Source: Nematostella vectensis (taxonomy: Eukaryota > Cnidaria > Anthozoa > Actiniaria > Edwardsiidae). From it: a DNA stretch of 64,000 nucleotides. Where the stretch lies: the NCBI RefSeq assembly GCF_932526225.1, contig NC_064044.1:10463406-10527405 (forward strand). The letters run 5' to 3'. Shown here one piece after another: positions 1 through 11,120 of the stretch (its first letter is position 1; every line of letters begins with the position of its first letter). Both the position numbers and the translations under genes were made by a program. The notes under the pieces were generated by a model, which was not told the DNA's origin, searched no databases, and saw only the letters and a list, made by a program, of their open reading frames with translations.

Positions 1-657
1 CGCGCACGTAAGTATGCAGCCATCTTGAACACTTCGCTCTTCTTATTTGTACACTGCAGGACTTCAGTGTATTTAAGGTTATTAACAGGCGAAGCATCGA
101 CTTCGTCCAGCAGAAACACGATTTCTTCTGCAGACACTTTGGTAAGCACGGGTAGAAGAGCCGGCTTAATGTGCCAGAATTACCATGGCTACTACCTGAC
201 TTGTATACGATGTCATATCCATAACCGCGTAAGGTCACTGGCCAACTAAGTACACTTAGTGCACTTTTTTCGCTAAAAAAAGTGGTTTATGGTCAGTATT
301 GTGAGTGAGGTGACGTCTATTCAGGTACTTATGGACCTTCTTTAAGACGAACATCACACTTGAGTCGGGTCGGTCGGTTGAGTCGGGTCGGTACGCAGCT
401 CTTACAAGCTGCAATTTGACTGGGCAAATGAACAATATCCGCACCTCGACACAAAGAACGAGAAGAATAGAGACAAAAGAACTCCTTTGTAGAGCAAAGA
501 TAATAGGAGACAAAACAGCTGCGTACTTATTCCTTGAGTCTTCTTTATCTAGCTGTAAATACTTCATTACAGCTGTGTTTAGGGTCCTGGAAACAAAAGC
601 AATGACCCGGTCACTCCCATCATCCATGCGATATGATAGCACAGCCTCAACTTCTTA
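1..657 (-). mobile_element. Ty3/gypsy pol fragment (RNase H), broken, left copy
   Basis: On the minus strand, 642 to about 530 encodes the RNase H signature region of Ty3/gypsy pol, including the residues VIAFVSRTLN followed by LDKE. After a 136-bp interruption the frame resumes with KKVHKYLNR and TDHKPL (about 340-260). A later piece near 240-130 carries GYGYDIVYKSG, the usual end of the RNase H domain. No intact frame remains, so this is a dead fragment. The matching copy is at 28314-29546. Confidence 0.8.
391..526. mobile_element. 136-bp insertion with short inverted ends inside RNase H
   Basis: The piece starts GTACGCAGCT and ends with its exact reverse complement AGCTGCGTAC. It splits the RNase H reading frame between LDKE and the KKVHKYL motif. 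Possible 7-8 bp flanking duplications (CTTGAGT) are visible in the right-hand copy (29279-29414). It resembles a small non-autonomous DNA transposon, possibly hAT-like. It predates the segmental duplication because both copies carry it. Confidence 0.5.
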
Positions 658-1224
658 GTTGTCAAAACAGCACGGGACACGCGCGTCTAATTTTTCGCGC
701 GTTTTCGCTCTTCCAACTCGCGGCCGACACAGAGAATATATTGTTGGCCGTGTTTTGCGTCATTTTTAAAATCAAGAAAGAAAATCGATACACTTTTTAA
801 TAATATAAAGAGGTTGAAACGATTGACGGCAGAGGACAAACGATGGGTTTGAAAAAAGAAGGTAAGTAGGACTTTAATTTCATTAGCTTTTCGTCGGAGC
901 TGGTCTAAAAACTACTCCTTGTGTTGATATTTTTCTAGACCTCAAGTAAGCTAATTTTTATGAACTTCAAACATTTAAAACCCAAAATTCTTTTCCAGAT
1001 TAAGCAAAAAAAAATATGGCTCAAATTGAATGTATGCTGGCTTCGCCTTCAGGCAGTGCCAAAATCTATATGTTATCTTTAATTAAACAATTCTTCCAAT
1101 TCTGCTGTTTTTTAGGGGATTTCACACAATGAATCATCCTATTACAATATGGATGTGCTCGATGGCAGTTTCTTAAGGACTGAAACAAAATCGAAAAGTT
1201 TAACACTTATTTTCAAACATTAGC
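658..1224. other. Spacer with splice-like sites and an X-family end
   Basis: I recognise no gene here. A short ATG frame at 842 runs into a GTAAGT donor at 862, and a TTTCTAG acceptor-like site follows near 940, so this may be a promoter and first exon of an element or an unrecognised transcript. Positions 1033-1062 carry one end of the X repeat family (GGCAGTGCC at 1052). An intact 38-codon frame starts at 1016, but it overlaps this repeat end and is not convincing as a gene. Confidence 0.4.
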
Positions 1225-4200
1225 TAGCCGACTAGTTCCAATCGAAGGTGAAATAGGGAGTACCTAAACGATTTCATACGTGGATGAGTAACTTGAGTTG
1301 CACAATCTATCCGGATTATTGTCCGAATAATTTGGTGTGTTTGCGTTTATTCGTTAAGGTGGTATTAATTGCCTCTATTAGGAAGATCGTTGACACATTA
1401 GGTAAGTTATCGTTTTACAGAAATGGATTGCAACCCGATTTCGAATCGATAAGCTACCACTATTCGCGAAACATATTTTTAAAGTAAGTTAATTTTTCAT
1501 CAGAAAATTTTTCTAATTATATTTATTGCAATGTGATCAGAATATGCTCAATTGCTCACGGATGTGACAAAAAATTCAATTTGTAGGTCAACTATAATCC
1601 ATCCCTTTCGCGAAAAAGGAAAACAAAAAAGTTAGTGATTTAATAAAATTTCAGGTCAATTCTCGATTGACTTAAAAGATCAACTACCAAAAAGAGCGAA
1701 AACGAAAAGATAACAACATTAATGTATTCGTAGCGGTAAATGTGCCTTGACAGTCTGGTAAATCCTATTTGGACAATAACATTTTGATCAATAAAAGCTT
1801 TATTTTTAAATCTGAAATTGCGTGGTTGACGTGCTCCTAAAAAAGATGGGCGCGATTTAAATGCTACATCGGAAAAGCGAAATAGCGGGTAGTTAACAAA
1901 TTCTGCAATTCCAATTAACAAAGCTAGCCGTTTAGTTCCAACCGAAGGTGAAGTAGGGGGTACCTAAACGATTTCATCTGTGGATGAGTTACTTGAATTG
2001 CACAATCCATCCGAATTATTGTGCGAACCTTGATTTTGTTTGTAATTGCGTTTCCAACCTCATCAGGCGATGATCCAACTGAGCAATGATTAAAATCCAT
2101 TGTATCCCATTTTCAGATGGTGCGAATCCCCTCCGATATGAGCAACTCATCAATTTATGCCATATTTGTCAAAATAAGGAATTTTGAAAACGGTGTACAC
2201 TTTGAAATACAAATTATTCACAGTGCTTAGTTTAAAATAAGGTATAGTTGTCTACACAAAACAATCCGATAAATCAAATGTGTGTAGGTGTAGCAGTGCA
2301 AAATGTGGTGTGTTTGCGTTTATTCGTCAAGGTGGTATTAATTGCCTCTATTAGGAAAACGTTATTGGTCTTCGGTATTAATGAAATGAAATCCTCCTGT
2401 TTGCTCATTCGCAGTGAACGTTAGATTTAGCAGTCTGAGGCGAAAAGGAGCAGAAAAGATCGTTGAAACATAAGGTAAGTAATCGTTATACAGAAATGTA
2501 ACGCAAACCGATTTCGAATCGATAGGCTACCACTATTCGCGAAACATGTTTTTGAAGTTAGTTTGCAAATTTTTCATCAGATTTTTCATCAGGGAATCTC
2601 AATTCTCGAAGTTCTTTTCGCGTAAGTACAAAATAAGCGTAAATTTCCTAAGACGTTATGAACACACCCCCAATAACAACTTTTGGGCTGCTAGATAAAC
2701 ACGAGTTGCTTTTGAGTAAATTTAGTTTTGAAAAAAGTGAATAGGTGGCCTTTGCAGGCAAAAAAGCTTTTTGAACAAACAAGCAAACACAAATGTGTGA
2801 TAATTCAAGCATTTCAGATTCTCCTAGCACAACTAAACAAGTGCTTTTTGAAGTATCAATACAGAAACCTCAGTTTTATTGCAGAAGAGTTTGAGGCATT
2901 TTACTAATTATATCATTTATTGCAATGTGATAAGAGTATTGTCAATTGCTCACGGATGTGACAAAAAATTCCATTTGTAAGTCATCTATAATCCATCCCT
3001 TTCGCGAAAAAGGAAAACAAAAAAGTTAGTGATTGAGTAAAATTTCAGGTCAATTCTCGATTGACTTAAAAGATCAACTACCAAAAGAAGCGAAAACGAA
3101 AAGATAACAACATTAATGTATTCGTAGCAGTAAATATGCCTTGACAGTATGGTAAATCCTATTTGGACAATAACATTTTGATCAATAAAAGCTTTATTTT
3201 TAAATCTAGAATTGCGTGGTTGACGAGCTCCTAAGAAAGATTGGCGCGATTTAAATGCTACATCGGAAAAGCGAAATAGCGGGTAGTTAACAAATTCTGC
3301 AATTCCAATGAACAAATCTAGCCGTTTAGTTCCAACCGAAGGTGAAGTAGGGGGTACCTAAACAATTTTATACGTGGATGAGATACTTGAGTTGCACAAT
3401 CCATCCGAATTAAGTGCGAACCTTGATTTTGTTTGTAATTGCGTTTCCAACCTCATCATTAGATGATCCAACGGAGCAATTATTAAAATTCATTGTATCC
3501 CATTTCCAGATGGTGACGATCACCGTCTCCTCCCGATATGGGGAACTCATTTTATGCTATATTGGTCGAAATTTAAGGGATGTTGAAAAACAGTGCCCAC
3601 TTCTGAATGAAAAATAATTCACAGTGCTTAGTTTAAAATACGGTACAGTTTTCTTCACGAAACAATCCGATAAATCAAATTGATCTAAGTTGTAGAAGAC
3701 TGCAAAATGTGGTGTGTTTGCGTTTATTCGTCAAGGTGGTATTAATTGCCTCTATTAGGAAAACGTTATTGGTCTTCGGTATTCATGAAGTGAAATCTTC
3801 GTCTATTTGCTCATTCGCAGTGAACGTTAGATTTAGCAGTCTGAGGCGAAAAGGAGCAGAAAAGATCGTTGAAACATAAGGTAAGTAATCGTTATACAGA
3901 AATGTAACTGCAAACCGATTTCGAATCGATAGGCTACCACTATTCGCGAAACATGTTTTTGAAGTTAGTTTGCAAATTTTTCATCAGATTTTTCATCAGG
4001 GAATCTCAATTCTCGAAGTTCTTTTCGCGTAAGTACAAAATAAGCGTAAATTTCCTAAGACGTTATGAACACACCCCCAATAACAACTTTTGGGCTGCTA
4101 GATAAACACGAGTTGCTTTTGAGTAAATTTAGTTTTGAAAAAAGTGAATAGGTGGCCTTTGCAGGCAAAAAAGCTTTTTGAACAAACAAGCAAACACAAA

Positions 4201-5490
4201 TGTGTGATAATTCAAGCATTTCAGATTCTCCTAGCACAACTAAACAAGTGCTTTTTGAAGTATCCATACAGAAACCTCAGTTTTATTGGAGAAGAGTTTG
4301 AGGCATTTTACTAATTATATCATTTATTGCAATGTGATAAGAGTATTGTCAATTGCTCACGGATGTGACAAAAAATACCATTTGTAAGAAATCTATAATC
4401 CATCCCTTTCGCGAAAAAGGAAAACAAAAAAGTTAGTGATTGAGTAAAATTTCAGGTCAATTCTCGATTGACTTAAAAGATCAACTACCAAAAAAAGCGA
4501 AAACGGAAAGATAACAACATTAATGTATTCGTAGCAGTAAATATGCCTTGCCAGTCTGGTAAATCCTATTTGGACAATAACATTTTGATCAATAAAAGCT
4601 TTATTTTTAAATCTAGAATTGCGTGGTTGACGAGCTCCTAAGAAAGATTGGCGCGATTTAAATGCTACATCGGAAAAGCGAAATAGCGGGTAGTTAACAA
4701 ATTCTGCAATTCCAATGAACAAATTTAGCCGTTTAGTTCCAACCGAAGGTGAAGTAGGGGGTACCTAAACAATTTTATACGTGGATGAGATACTTGAGTT
4801 GCACAATCCATCCGAATTAAGTGCAAACCTTGATTTTGTTTGTGTTGCGTTTCCAACCTCATCATTAGATGATCCAACGGAGCAATTATTAAAATTCATT
4901 ATATCCCATTTCCAGATGGTGCGAATCCCCTCCGATATGAGCAACTCATCAATTTATGCCATATTGGTCAAAATAAGGAATTTTGAAAACGGTGTACACT
5001 TTGAAATACAAATTATTCACAGTGCTTAGTTTAAAATAAGGTATAGTTGTCTACACAAAACAATCCGATAAATCAAATGTGTGTAGGTGTAGCAGTGCAA
5101 AATGTGGTTTGTTTGCGTTTATTCGTCAAGGTGGTATTAATTGCCTCTATTAGGAAAACGTTATTGGTCTTCGGTATTAATGAAATGAAATCCTCCTGTT
5201 TGCTCATTCGCAGTGAACGTTAGATTTAGCAGTCTGAGGCGAAAAGGAGCAGAAAAGATCGTTGAAACATAAGGTAAGTAATCGTTATACAGAAATGTAA
5301 CTGCAAACCGATTTCGAATTGATAGGCTACCGCTATTAGCGAAACGGATGCTTTTTTAAATTGTGATAAAGTAAGTTTGCTAATTTTTTATCAAATTCTA
5401 TTGGTAGCATGGTTTTCAAGTGAATGTCGATTCTCGAAGTTCTTTTCTGGTAAGTACCAAAATTAGCATAAGAAGTTATAAACATACCGT
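1225..5490. repeat. 1.41-kb tandem array, left copy (three anchor intervals)
   Basis: The anchor TAGCCG followed by a GTTCCAA-containing box recurs at 1225, 1925, 3319 and 4726. The intervals are 700 (a shortened first unit), 1394 and 1407 bp, followed by a half unit that decays near 5490. Units are very similar to one another. Each contains several GTAAGT donor-like sites and a conserved minus-strand frame of about 93-109 codons (1640-1921, 2986-3315, 4393-4722) that I do not recognise. The function is unknown; it looks like an amplified satellite or element. Confidence 0.9.
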
Positions 5491-7059
5491 AATGCACGCA
5501 TATACAAATCTATCCGTACAAATTAAGTGAACATTCTTACATAATTTGTTCCAATTTTGTTTTATAATCTCTAAGCACTTAGACACTTGAAGAAAGAAAA
5601 ATGTATCTTAAGTGTGTCCTTTTAAAATTTTATGTTTGGAACTGCAGTTAAATTTGTGAAAAATACTTTATGGTAAAAAAAAACACATGATGTCAAAATT
5701 CTTTTTCCTGCGAACACTGCTATGGAGAGTCGGCCAAAAGCGCGGCAAACAAATTTGCCGAATTTTCTCAGCTGCACAATGAGTTGGCCCTATTTTCATT
5801 TTTTTCCCAAAAGCATCTCATTTACATTTTATTATTATTTTTGTTTTTTGTCTTTCATTCACATACAAACAACATGATATAACAACTGGACAAACAACAT
5901 GATATAACAACTAATTTCTAGATTTATATGATTTACATAATTATGCAAATAAATTTATTCTTGATGACTCTATAAGACGCCACTATAAATCCCGAAGATT
6001 CCTTTTAAAATAGTCGTAAATAAAATATGTGTTGAATTGTTACTGAAGGTACAGATAATGTTGGCTTTTGCTTTTTCTACGCTTAGTTTGATTCCGGTCC
6101 AACATTCGAAACGCTATCAAAAGTTATGTAATGATTTTTGGCATTGAATCATATTTTAACTGCAGGATTAAAGTATTATTAACCGAGTGCGAGGTCTGTA
6201 TGGAGAAATATCAGATCGAGGGCTTTGGTTTTTATTTATTATTATTTTTTTTATTATTTGCGACGAGAAAAACAAATCAACTACTTCCGTTTTTGCGCGA
6301 ATTGCACTGCGCACCCCTTCTGCGCATAGTGGCGCGCGCTGTTTGTTCGAATTTTCCGGTATTTAGTGCGCGTGCGCCACAGTTGAATAAGAAAAAAAAA
6401 GCAAGACTCGCGTTTTTTTTACTTAAAATCGCTTTTACAGAAAAAGGAAGTCGGTTACTCCCATTATTTATTTGTTCAAATAGTTAAATATATACGAAAA
6501 AATGATACTGAAAGAAGAAAAAAGTTGGCTTGTAGAAGTTTGTTTATTTTCTCTTAAAAGCCGTAAAAATACTTCAAAATGGCGCTTTTTACTGTATAAT
6601 TAGTAGCGAAAACAGTGTCTTTTAGTTTGATCTCTTAAATGTGATTTGTTTTGAACGCTAGCTACTACGGGTTATTGTTTGGGAGATTGGATTTTGGCAG
6701 CTCGACAAACAGAACTTAATTTTCTAAACACTATAGGCACTATTTTTGAAAACTAAGAGTGCTTTTCCCTCGCTCGATCAGTAAAAACGCGTCATCTTTA
6801 CGCCCCTCTGTTGTGAAACGAGGTCGGTTACCCCTATTTTTTTATTAAATATTTTGAAAGCCCTTAACTTCAATATTGTTTATGCAAAGTTTTATTTCAA
6901 GGGAATTACCTTAACTTGTCTACCGATTTCATAAAGGCGGGAAAACAAGAAACCGCGCGTGGCCAACTGGTAATGTGAGAACTTGCTTACCGAAAAAAAA
7001 TATATAATAAGCAAGACCGTGCAAGATTTAAATAGAATTAAATTTAAACCGGCCTAAAG
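5491..7059. other. AT-rich spacer, no recognisable gene
   Basis: This is AT-rich sequence with a short GC-rich island near 6290-6380. The longest frame (6131-6487, 118 codons) is low in complexity and resembles nothing I know. It persists in the second copy (38651-39007) only because the two copies are nearly identical. I see no transposon termini. Confidence 0.6.
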
Positions 7060-7287
7060 AAAGACAAATAGAAAACCCAAATTTTTCCTTGGCTTTATTC
7101 ATCGTTCATCGTCGTTTTTTTGAGAAGCACTATGATGTGATTCAACTTCAACGACTTTAACTCCAGGCAACCATTTTGCTTGATGAATCATTACTTGATC
7201 GGTCTGAAAGCTACAGGTTTTATCCTAAAGGTGCAAAGAATACCAACAGAAAGTCTCTTGATTTAGGTAATACAATCCTTGAGATAA

Positions 7288-7488
7288 TTAGCCTTGAGGC
7301 CAATGAACTGTGACCCTTCGTATTTTCTGTTCTTTCTGTTTGCCTTCATATTCTGCTTGTATTTTTCGTCTTTGGCGTCTATCGCTTCCTCCTCCGTCGT
7401 TCTCCTTGTTGGTGTGTAATCTGGCTTGGTTCAAACACTTACAACTCGCATGGTTCATAAGGTGTACTCCCGTAGCAGGGTGGGGTGT
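7288..7488 (-). pseudogene. Integrase C-terminal fragment (Ty3/gypsy)
   Basis: The minus strand encodes a charged stretch (SDRRQRRKIQAEYEGKQKEQ) typical of the region after the integrase core in Ty3/gypsy elements. It begins with a second copy of a 67-bp segment (7422-7488) that also ends the upstream integrase piece at 8427-8493. A 938-bp insertion separates the two. It is part of the dead element. Confidence 0.65.
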
Positions 7489-8426
7489 AATCTCATTCCC
7501 AGAAATAAGGGACATTAGCCAGCGGTTTCTCTGGGCTCACATTTTGCTAGGCCCGCGAGGAATAACAGCGGTATCACAAATAAAAACAAGATTCCGGCCA
7601 GCACAGGGGCTTACCTTTTGTTGTTACACTAGAAGTTTTTAATCAGGTTGACTAAAATTCCAAATAAAAGTAGTATTAGCGGTATTTAAACGTTCAAGGG
7701 GAATTTCTGATTTGATACGTCCAATGATAATGGAAGTGCGGCAGTCTTGCTGAGGTTGGAAAACATTATATGCGCAAATTTAAACAAAATGTATTTTAGA
7801 AAGGCTGTATGGTTCCCCTGTGTCTATCCCAGAAAGCCGTGGGGCCGTTTAAAAACAAAATGGAGAACGGACGAACGGAGATAAATTGTTCTTGCGGAGC
7901 GCACCGTTTTCCTTGCTTCAGTCTGTATCTTAAAGACAACAATAATGGTTCCTGAACTAGGCATAACAACATAAAATGTTATTTCTTCGGGAACAAGATT
8001 GGAAGGCGCTACTGCCTATTTTATTGGCCAATTTGATGGAAGGACAGTCGATTTACCAATTTCGAGTCCTGCATCTGTGATGCGGCGAACAGTTCTACCT
8101 TTTAAACGACTACTTTTATGCCAGATTTCAATGAAATTACAGAGAATGTATGGAGGATTGTATGCTCTCAAGCGAACAAAAGTGCAATGTCCAAGGAACA
8201 ATTATAGGGCTTTCTCTGGCATCATTTGAACGGAAAGTGTATCACTCGAATGGCAAGGGTTTTTTTTCGAGTCCTGCATCGTGAGCCCCAAATCTCTAAA
8301 ACGAGAAAATGTGATAAATTGTGATGTCTCCTCACATTTCCTTATAATAAATGGCAGACATTTTGACATTGTATGTGCACTATTACGCATCGGTGGCGGC
8401 CATGTTGTCTCTTATTTCTGGGAATG
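7489..8426. mobile_element. 938-bp insertion with 21-bp terminal inverted repeats
   Basis: The inner left end (7494 onward) reads CATTCCCAGAAATAAG and the right end, finishing at 8426, is its reverse complement; over 21 bp there is one mismatch. The segment interrupts integrase coding sequence and is flanked by identical 67-bp direct copies of that integrase sequence (7422-7488 and 8427-8493). It encodes no recognisable protein: a 76-codon plus frame (7999-8229) matches nothing I know. The direct repeats are far longer than any ordinary target-site duplication. Confidence 0.7.
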
Positions 8427-9130
8427 TGGCTTGGTTCAAACACTTACAACTCGCATGGTTCATAAGGTGTACTCCCGTAGCAGGGTGGGGTGTTGTTCTG
8501 CATGCTACTAGAATGTTGAGGATGGCCTTGCCTCCCGTACTTGTCCTTGCCTTCAAGGCTTGCTATCCGTTCGGATTTGTTTAGTGTTTGCACGAACTTC
8601 TCGCTTTCTTCATTTCTTCTTGGATGCCCTGGTGTTATCCTATGGGGATCGAACCCTTCCTCCTTTCCAAAATCCTCGTAGTCCTTTAATTGAAAGGTTG
8701 TCAATTATCGCTTACTACCCTCTTGGGTGTCACGAATGCTGCAAAGATGTTCTTCCCTTTTCTGACTCGTCCAGACTTTCGCTCGGCACTTTCTCCACTA
8801 CTGGGTATCTGCTCCTTTTGTCTATAACCACAAGGTTGTATTGTCCGTCTGGTTCGAAGAAATCTGTTGACGGTCTCCAACGTTTAGTATGGATTTGTGT
8901 TGGCTTAGTAGGTTCTTTTTTGTAGCTTTTGGTTGCTACTTGGCACTGGTCGGCTGCTGTATCTATCATGCTGTTCATGTTTGTGAACCAATACTTCTCT
9001 CTCAGCATTTGCATGGTATTCGTCTTGCCATTTTGTGCCCGACTTTGACAATCGTTCCCTGTAGTACTTCTGGAAGTACGATTCTTTCTTTACGGAATAC
9101 CAATCCTTCTGCGACTTAGTGTTCATGGCT
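8427..9130 (-). pseudogene. Integrase zinc-binding and core remnant (Ty3/gypsy)
   Basis: On the minus strand, 9014 to 8730 encodes a piece with LREKYWF, as at the end of an integrase zinc-binding domain, followed by a core start containing YNLVVIDKRSRYPVVE, which carries the first catalytic Asp region. From 8704 to 8444 a separate frame encodes DPHRITPGHP and EKFVQTLNK, the conserved stretch around the catalytic Glu, followed by a STPYE motif. The middle of the core and the frame continuity are lost. Confidence 0.8.
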
Positions 9131-9964
9131 CACATAGCAGTATGGCTGTATGTCCTTCTGAAGTGTTCATGGCTCAAATAGCAGTATGGCTGTATGTCCT
9201 TCTGAACTTCTCCCAGTTACCTCTTGCTATTCTCTCTACCAGTTTCTGTTTTTATCTTCTAGTGTCTCTAATTCTTGCTAGCACTACAGCGTGCTCTCCA
9301 TCTACGGTCCATTTAATAATCTTCTCTGTGCTGGCACCCCCAGTCTCCGGGACTGTCGGAAATGTAATCTACTGGGTCTTCATCGTCTTTCCCTGACTCG
9401 ATAATCAGCTCGGTGTCATCATCTTGCTTTTCCATTACACATTTCTCTATTCGCGGAGGCATCCCCGCATCCTTGTCCGATGTTGGTAATAAGGTTCTCC
9501 AGTTGGAACTGGTTCAAAAATGCCCTGTTGTATTCCCTGGTTGAGACATTTCTTGAGGAGTTGTTGCAAATAAAGTAGTAGTCAAAGTTCCTTGGCCGCT
9601 GTGCTTCCGGATTTGCTTTTGAATCCATTTTTGTCTTGAACTGTCCAGCAATTTCTTCAATCTATGTTGCTTGCTTCACCGTGTTAATCATTAGATTATT
9701 GGGTTCTCTGATGCCCCCATCTGGATCAATCTTCAACATTCCAAGCTTGTTCAGTTTTTTTTCCTATGAGTAGTGGCGAATCCATTTTTTTCTCTTATCA
9801 CCACGGAGCGAGTTTTCACTCCACGGTTCTTGTTCCGAATGGTGACTTGAATTTCCACTCACACTTGAAAGTTGGTCTGGATGGTCTTCAGGGTCTTTTT
9901 GCATTCTCTCAAATCTTAAATCTCTTCAAAGCGGTGGAAAAGCGCCTTGTTTTGTACTCGTCCA
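9131..9964 (-). pseudogene. Collapsed pol linker; reverse transcriptase missing
   Basis: On the minus strand near 9755-9640 the residues LGMLKIDPDG and a following IEEIAGQFK resemble the linker between protease and reverse transcriptase in Ty3/gypsy pol. From there to the integrase only about 500 bp remain, with no recognisable RT catalytic motif. Most of RT and RNase H is therefore deleted. A frame at 9628-9419 remains open but is unassignable. Confidence 0.55.
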
Positions 9965-10441
9965 TTAGGTTGACACTCCACTATCGGGTTGAACATGTGC
10001 ATTCACGTCCCCGAGTCTCACTGATACAGTACCCTTGGGCTCGCCTGATATTACTTTCTTTACATGGAACAGGTGGAAAGGTGCTTCGAAGATAACACCA
10101 GATTCACTATCCGATCCACTGCTAGAATCACCATGCTCTGGTTCAAGGCTGACTTGATGGATAAGCTTAAATTTTCTTGTACGTTTGTCTTCTGTCCCGC
10201 TTTCTGACTTGCAGTAGGCTGCAAAATGGTTGTATAAGCCACAATTTAGGCATCGTTTGCCATAGGCTATAGTACTTTCCAAGCTTGTGCGCAACAGTCT
10301 TCCAAAAGTAGTCACACTTGTTTCTGTAGTTTTTCCTCACCTCTGCACCTTTCTGTTATGGTAAGGGTTTCTTTTGTAGCCTGCTTGCAGGCGGGTGTTA
10401 TTATCGCGGAAAACCCTCTCCGTTCGGTGATCGGGCGCCAT
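9965..10441 (-). pseudogene. Gag zinc knuckle and protease start (Ty3/gypsy)
   Basis: The minus-strand frame 10315-9965 encodes a CCHC zinc knuckle with exact CX2CX4HX4C spacing (CLNCGLYNHFAAYC), an acidic-serine linker, then VQPDSGVST, which holds the DSG active-site motif of a retroviral-type aspartic protease. Upstream (10441 to 10330) a different frame encodes a basic gag stretch beginning MAPDHRTERVF. A frameshift or stop separates the two, so the gag-pro frame is broken. The upstream part lies on the left arm of a large palindrome. Confidence 0.8.
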
Positions 10442-10517
10442 CGTGTATTATAAGCCGCGTTAATACAAGATGGCGCCCGATCACCGAACGGAGAGGGTTT
10501 TCCGCGATAATAACACC
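10394..10517. repeat. 124-bp near-perfect palindrome in gag, left copy
   Basis: The 57-bp arms 10394-10450 and 10461-10517 are reverse complements with one mismatch, around a 10-bp spacer. Homology extends outward to about 10378 and 10539 with a 6-bp offset. Each arm encodes the same gag-derived peptide start (MAPDHRTERVF), on opposite strands. The structure looks like an inverted duplication made inside the retroelement and would form a strong DNA or RNA hairpin. Confidence 0.93.
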
Positions 10518-10539
10518 GAGTACCGCCTGCAACGAGGCT

Positions 10540-11100
10540 ATTTCTTTTGTGGTTTAATCTTGTTCACTTTGAGCTCCACTTTCATATCTCTCACCTGCTT
10601 ATTCATATCCTCCTTTTGCCCGGAGTTCCCCACGAATTCCGTTATGCTCCATCTCTTCTCTATGGCTCTTTTTATCAGCTCTTTTTATCTCCATCTGTAA
10701 TAATCGTCTGAATTAGGTGCTTGGTATCGCATTCTGGCTGTATATGCGACAATACTATCATTCTTTTCTATCTTCTGTTTGTTAAAAGCATATGTTTATT
10801 TTTCTTCGGTAGGAAATGATTGTTCAGTTTTTTTTCTTCAATCATCCTTGAATGGTGTCGGTTCTGTTAGGTTTCTCGTTATAGTCTCTCTATTTCTGTT
10901 TCTTGCTTTATATATCTTACAAAAATCTTCATTGCTCTCACTTTTCTTTGATATTTCTGATCTCAAAGTACTCAACTTCTTTAAAATCTTCTAACCATTT
11001 CTTCCTGGCTCTTCAGATACCCAGCTAATTCGTCGTGATGCTGAATGGCTCGGCTCGCACACTACTTTCATTTCATCCGCTCCCAGTAGTGATTCCTCTT
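10540..11100 (-). pseudogene. Degenerate gag N-terminal region
   Basis: The minus strand shows scattered gag-like charged sequence, for example around 10690-10600 (a DKKELIKRAIEK-like stretch split over frames) and near 10990-10830. Stops and frameshifts are frequent. The second copy of the segment lacks about 211 bp of it (10607-10817). Confidence 0.45.
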
Positions 11101-11120
11101 TTTCTTAATATTTAAATTTA

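Larger units (their letters stand above)
7060..11100 (-). mobile_element. Decayed Ty3/gypsy retroelement, left copy
   Basis: Read on the minus strand, this element keeps the order gag, protease, (most of reverse transcriptase and RNase H missing), integrase. Gag runs from about 11100 to 9990, protease lies near 9970, a degenerate pol linker covers 9960-9130, and integrase covers 9130-8430 and then 7488-7290 after a nested insertion. Every domain has frameshifts or stops, so it is non-functional. A related piece of its 3' side (7160-7310) recurs near 59040-59200. I did not find clear LTRs. Confidence 0.82.

Noticed and set aside
6131-6487. 118-codon frame conserved at 38651-39007
   Set aside because: Conservation follows from the near-identity of the duplicated DNA; composition is low-complexity and the C-terminal part changes after a homopolymer shift.
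8560-9396. Plus-strand frames of 76-121 codons across the integrase region
   Set aside because: They are shadows of the minus-strand retroelement coding sequence.
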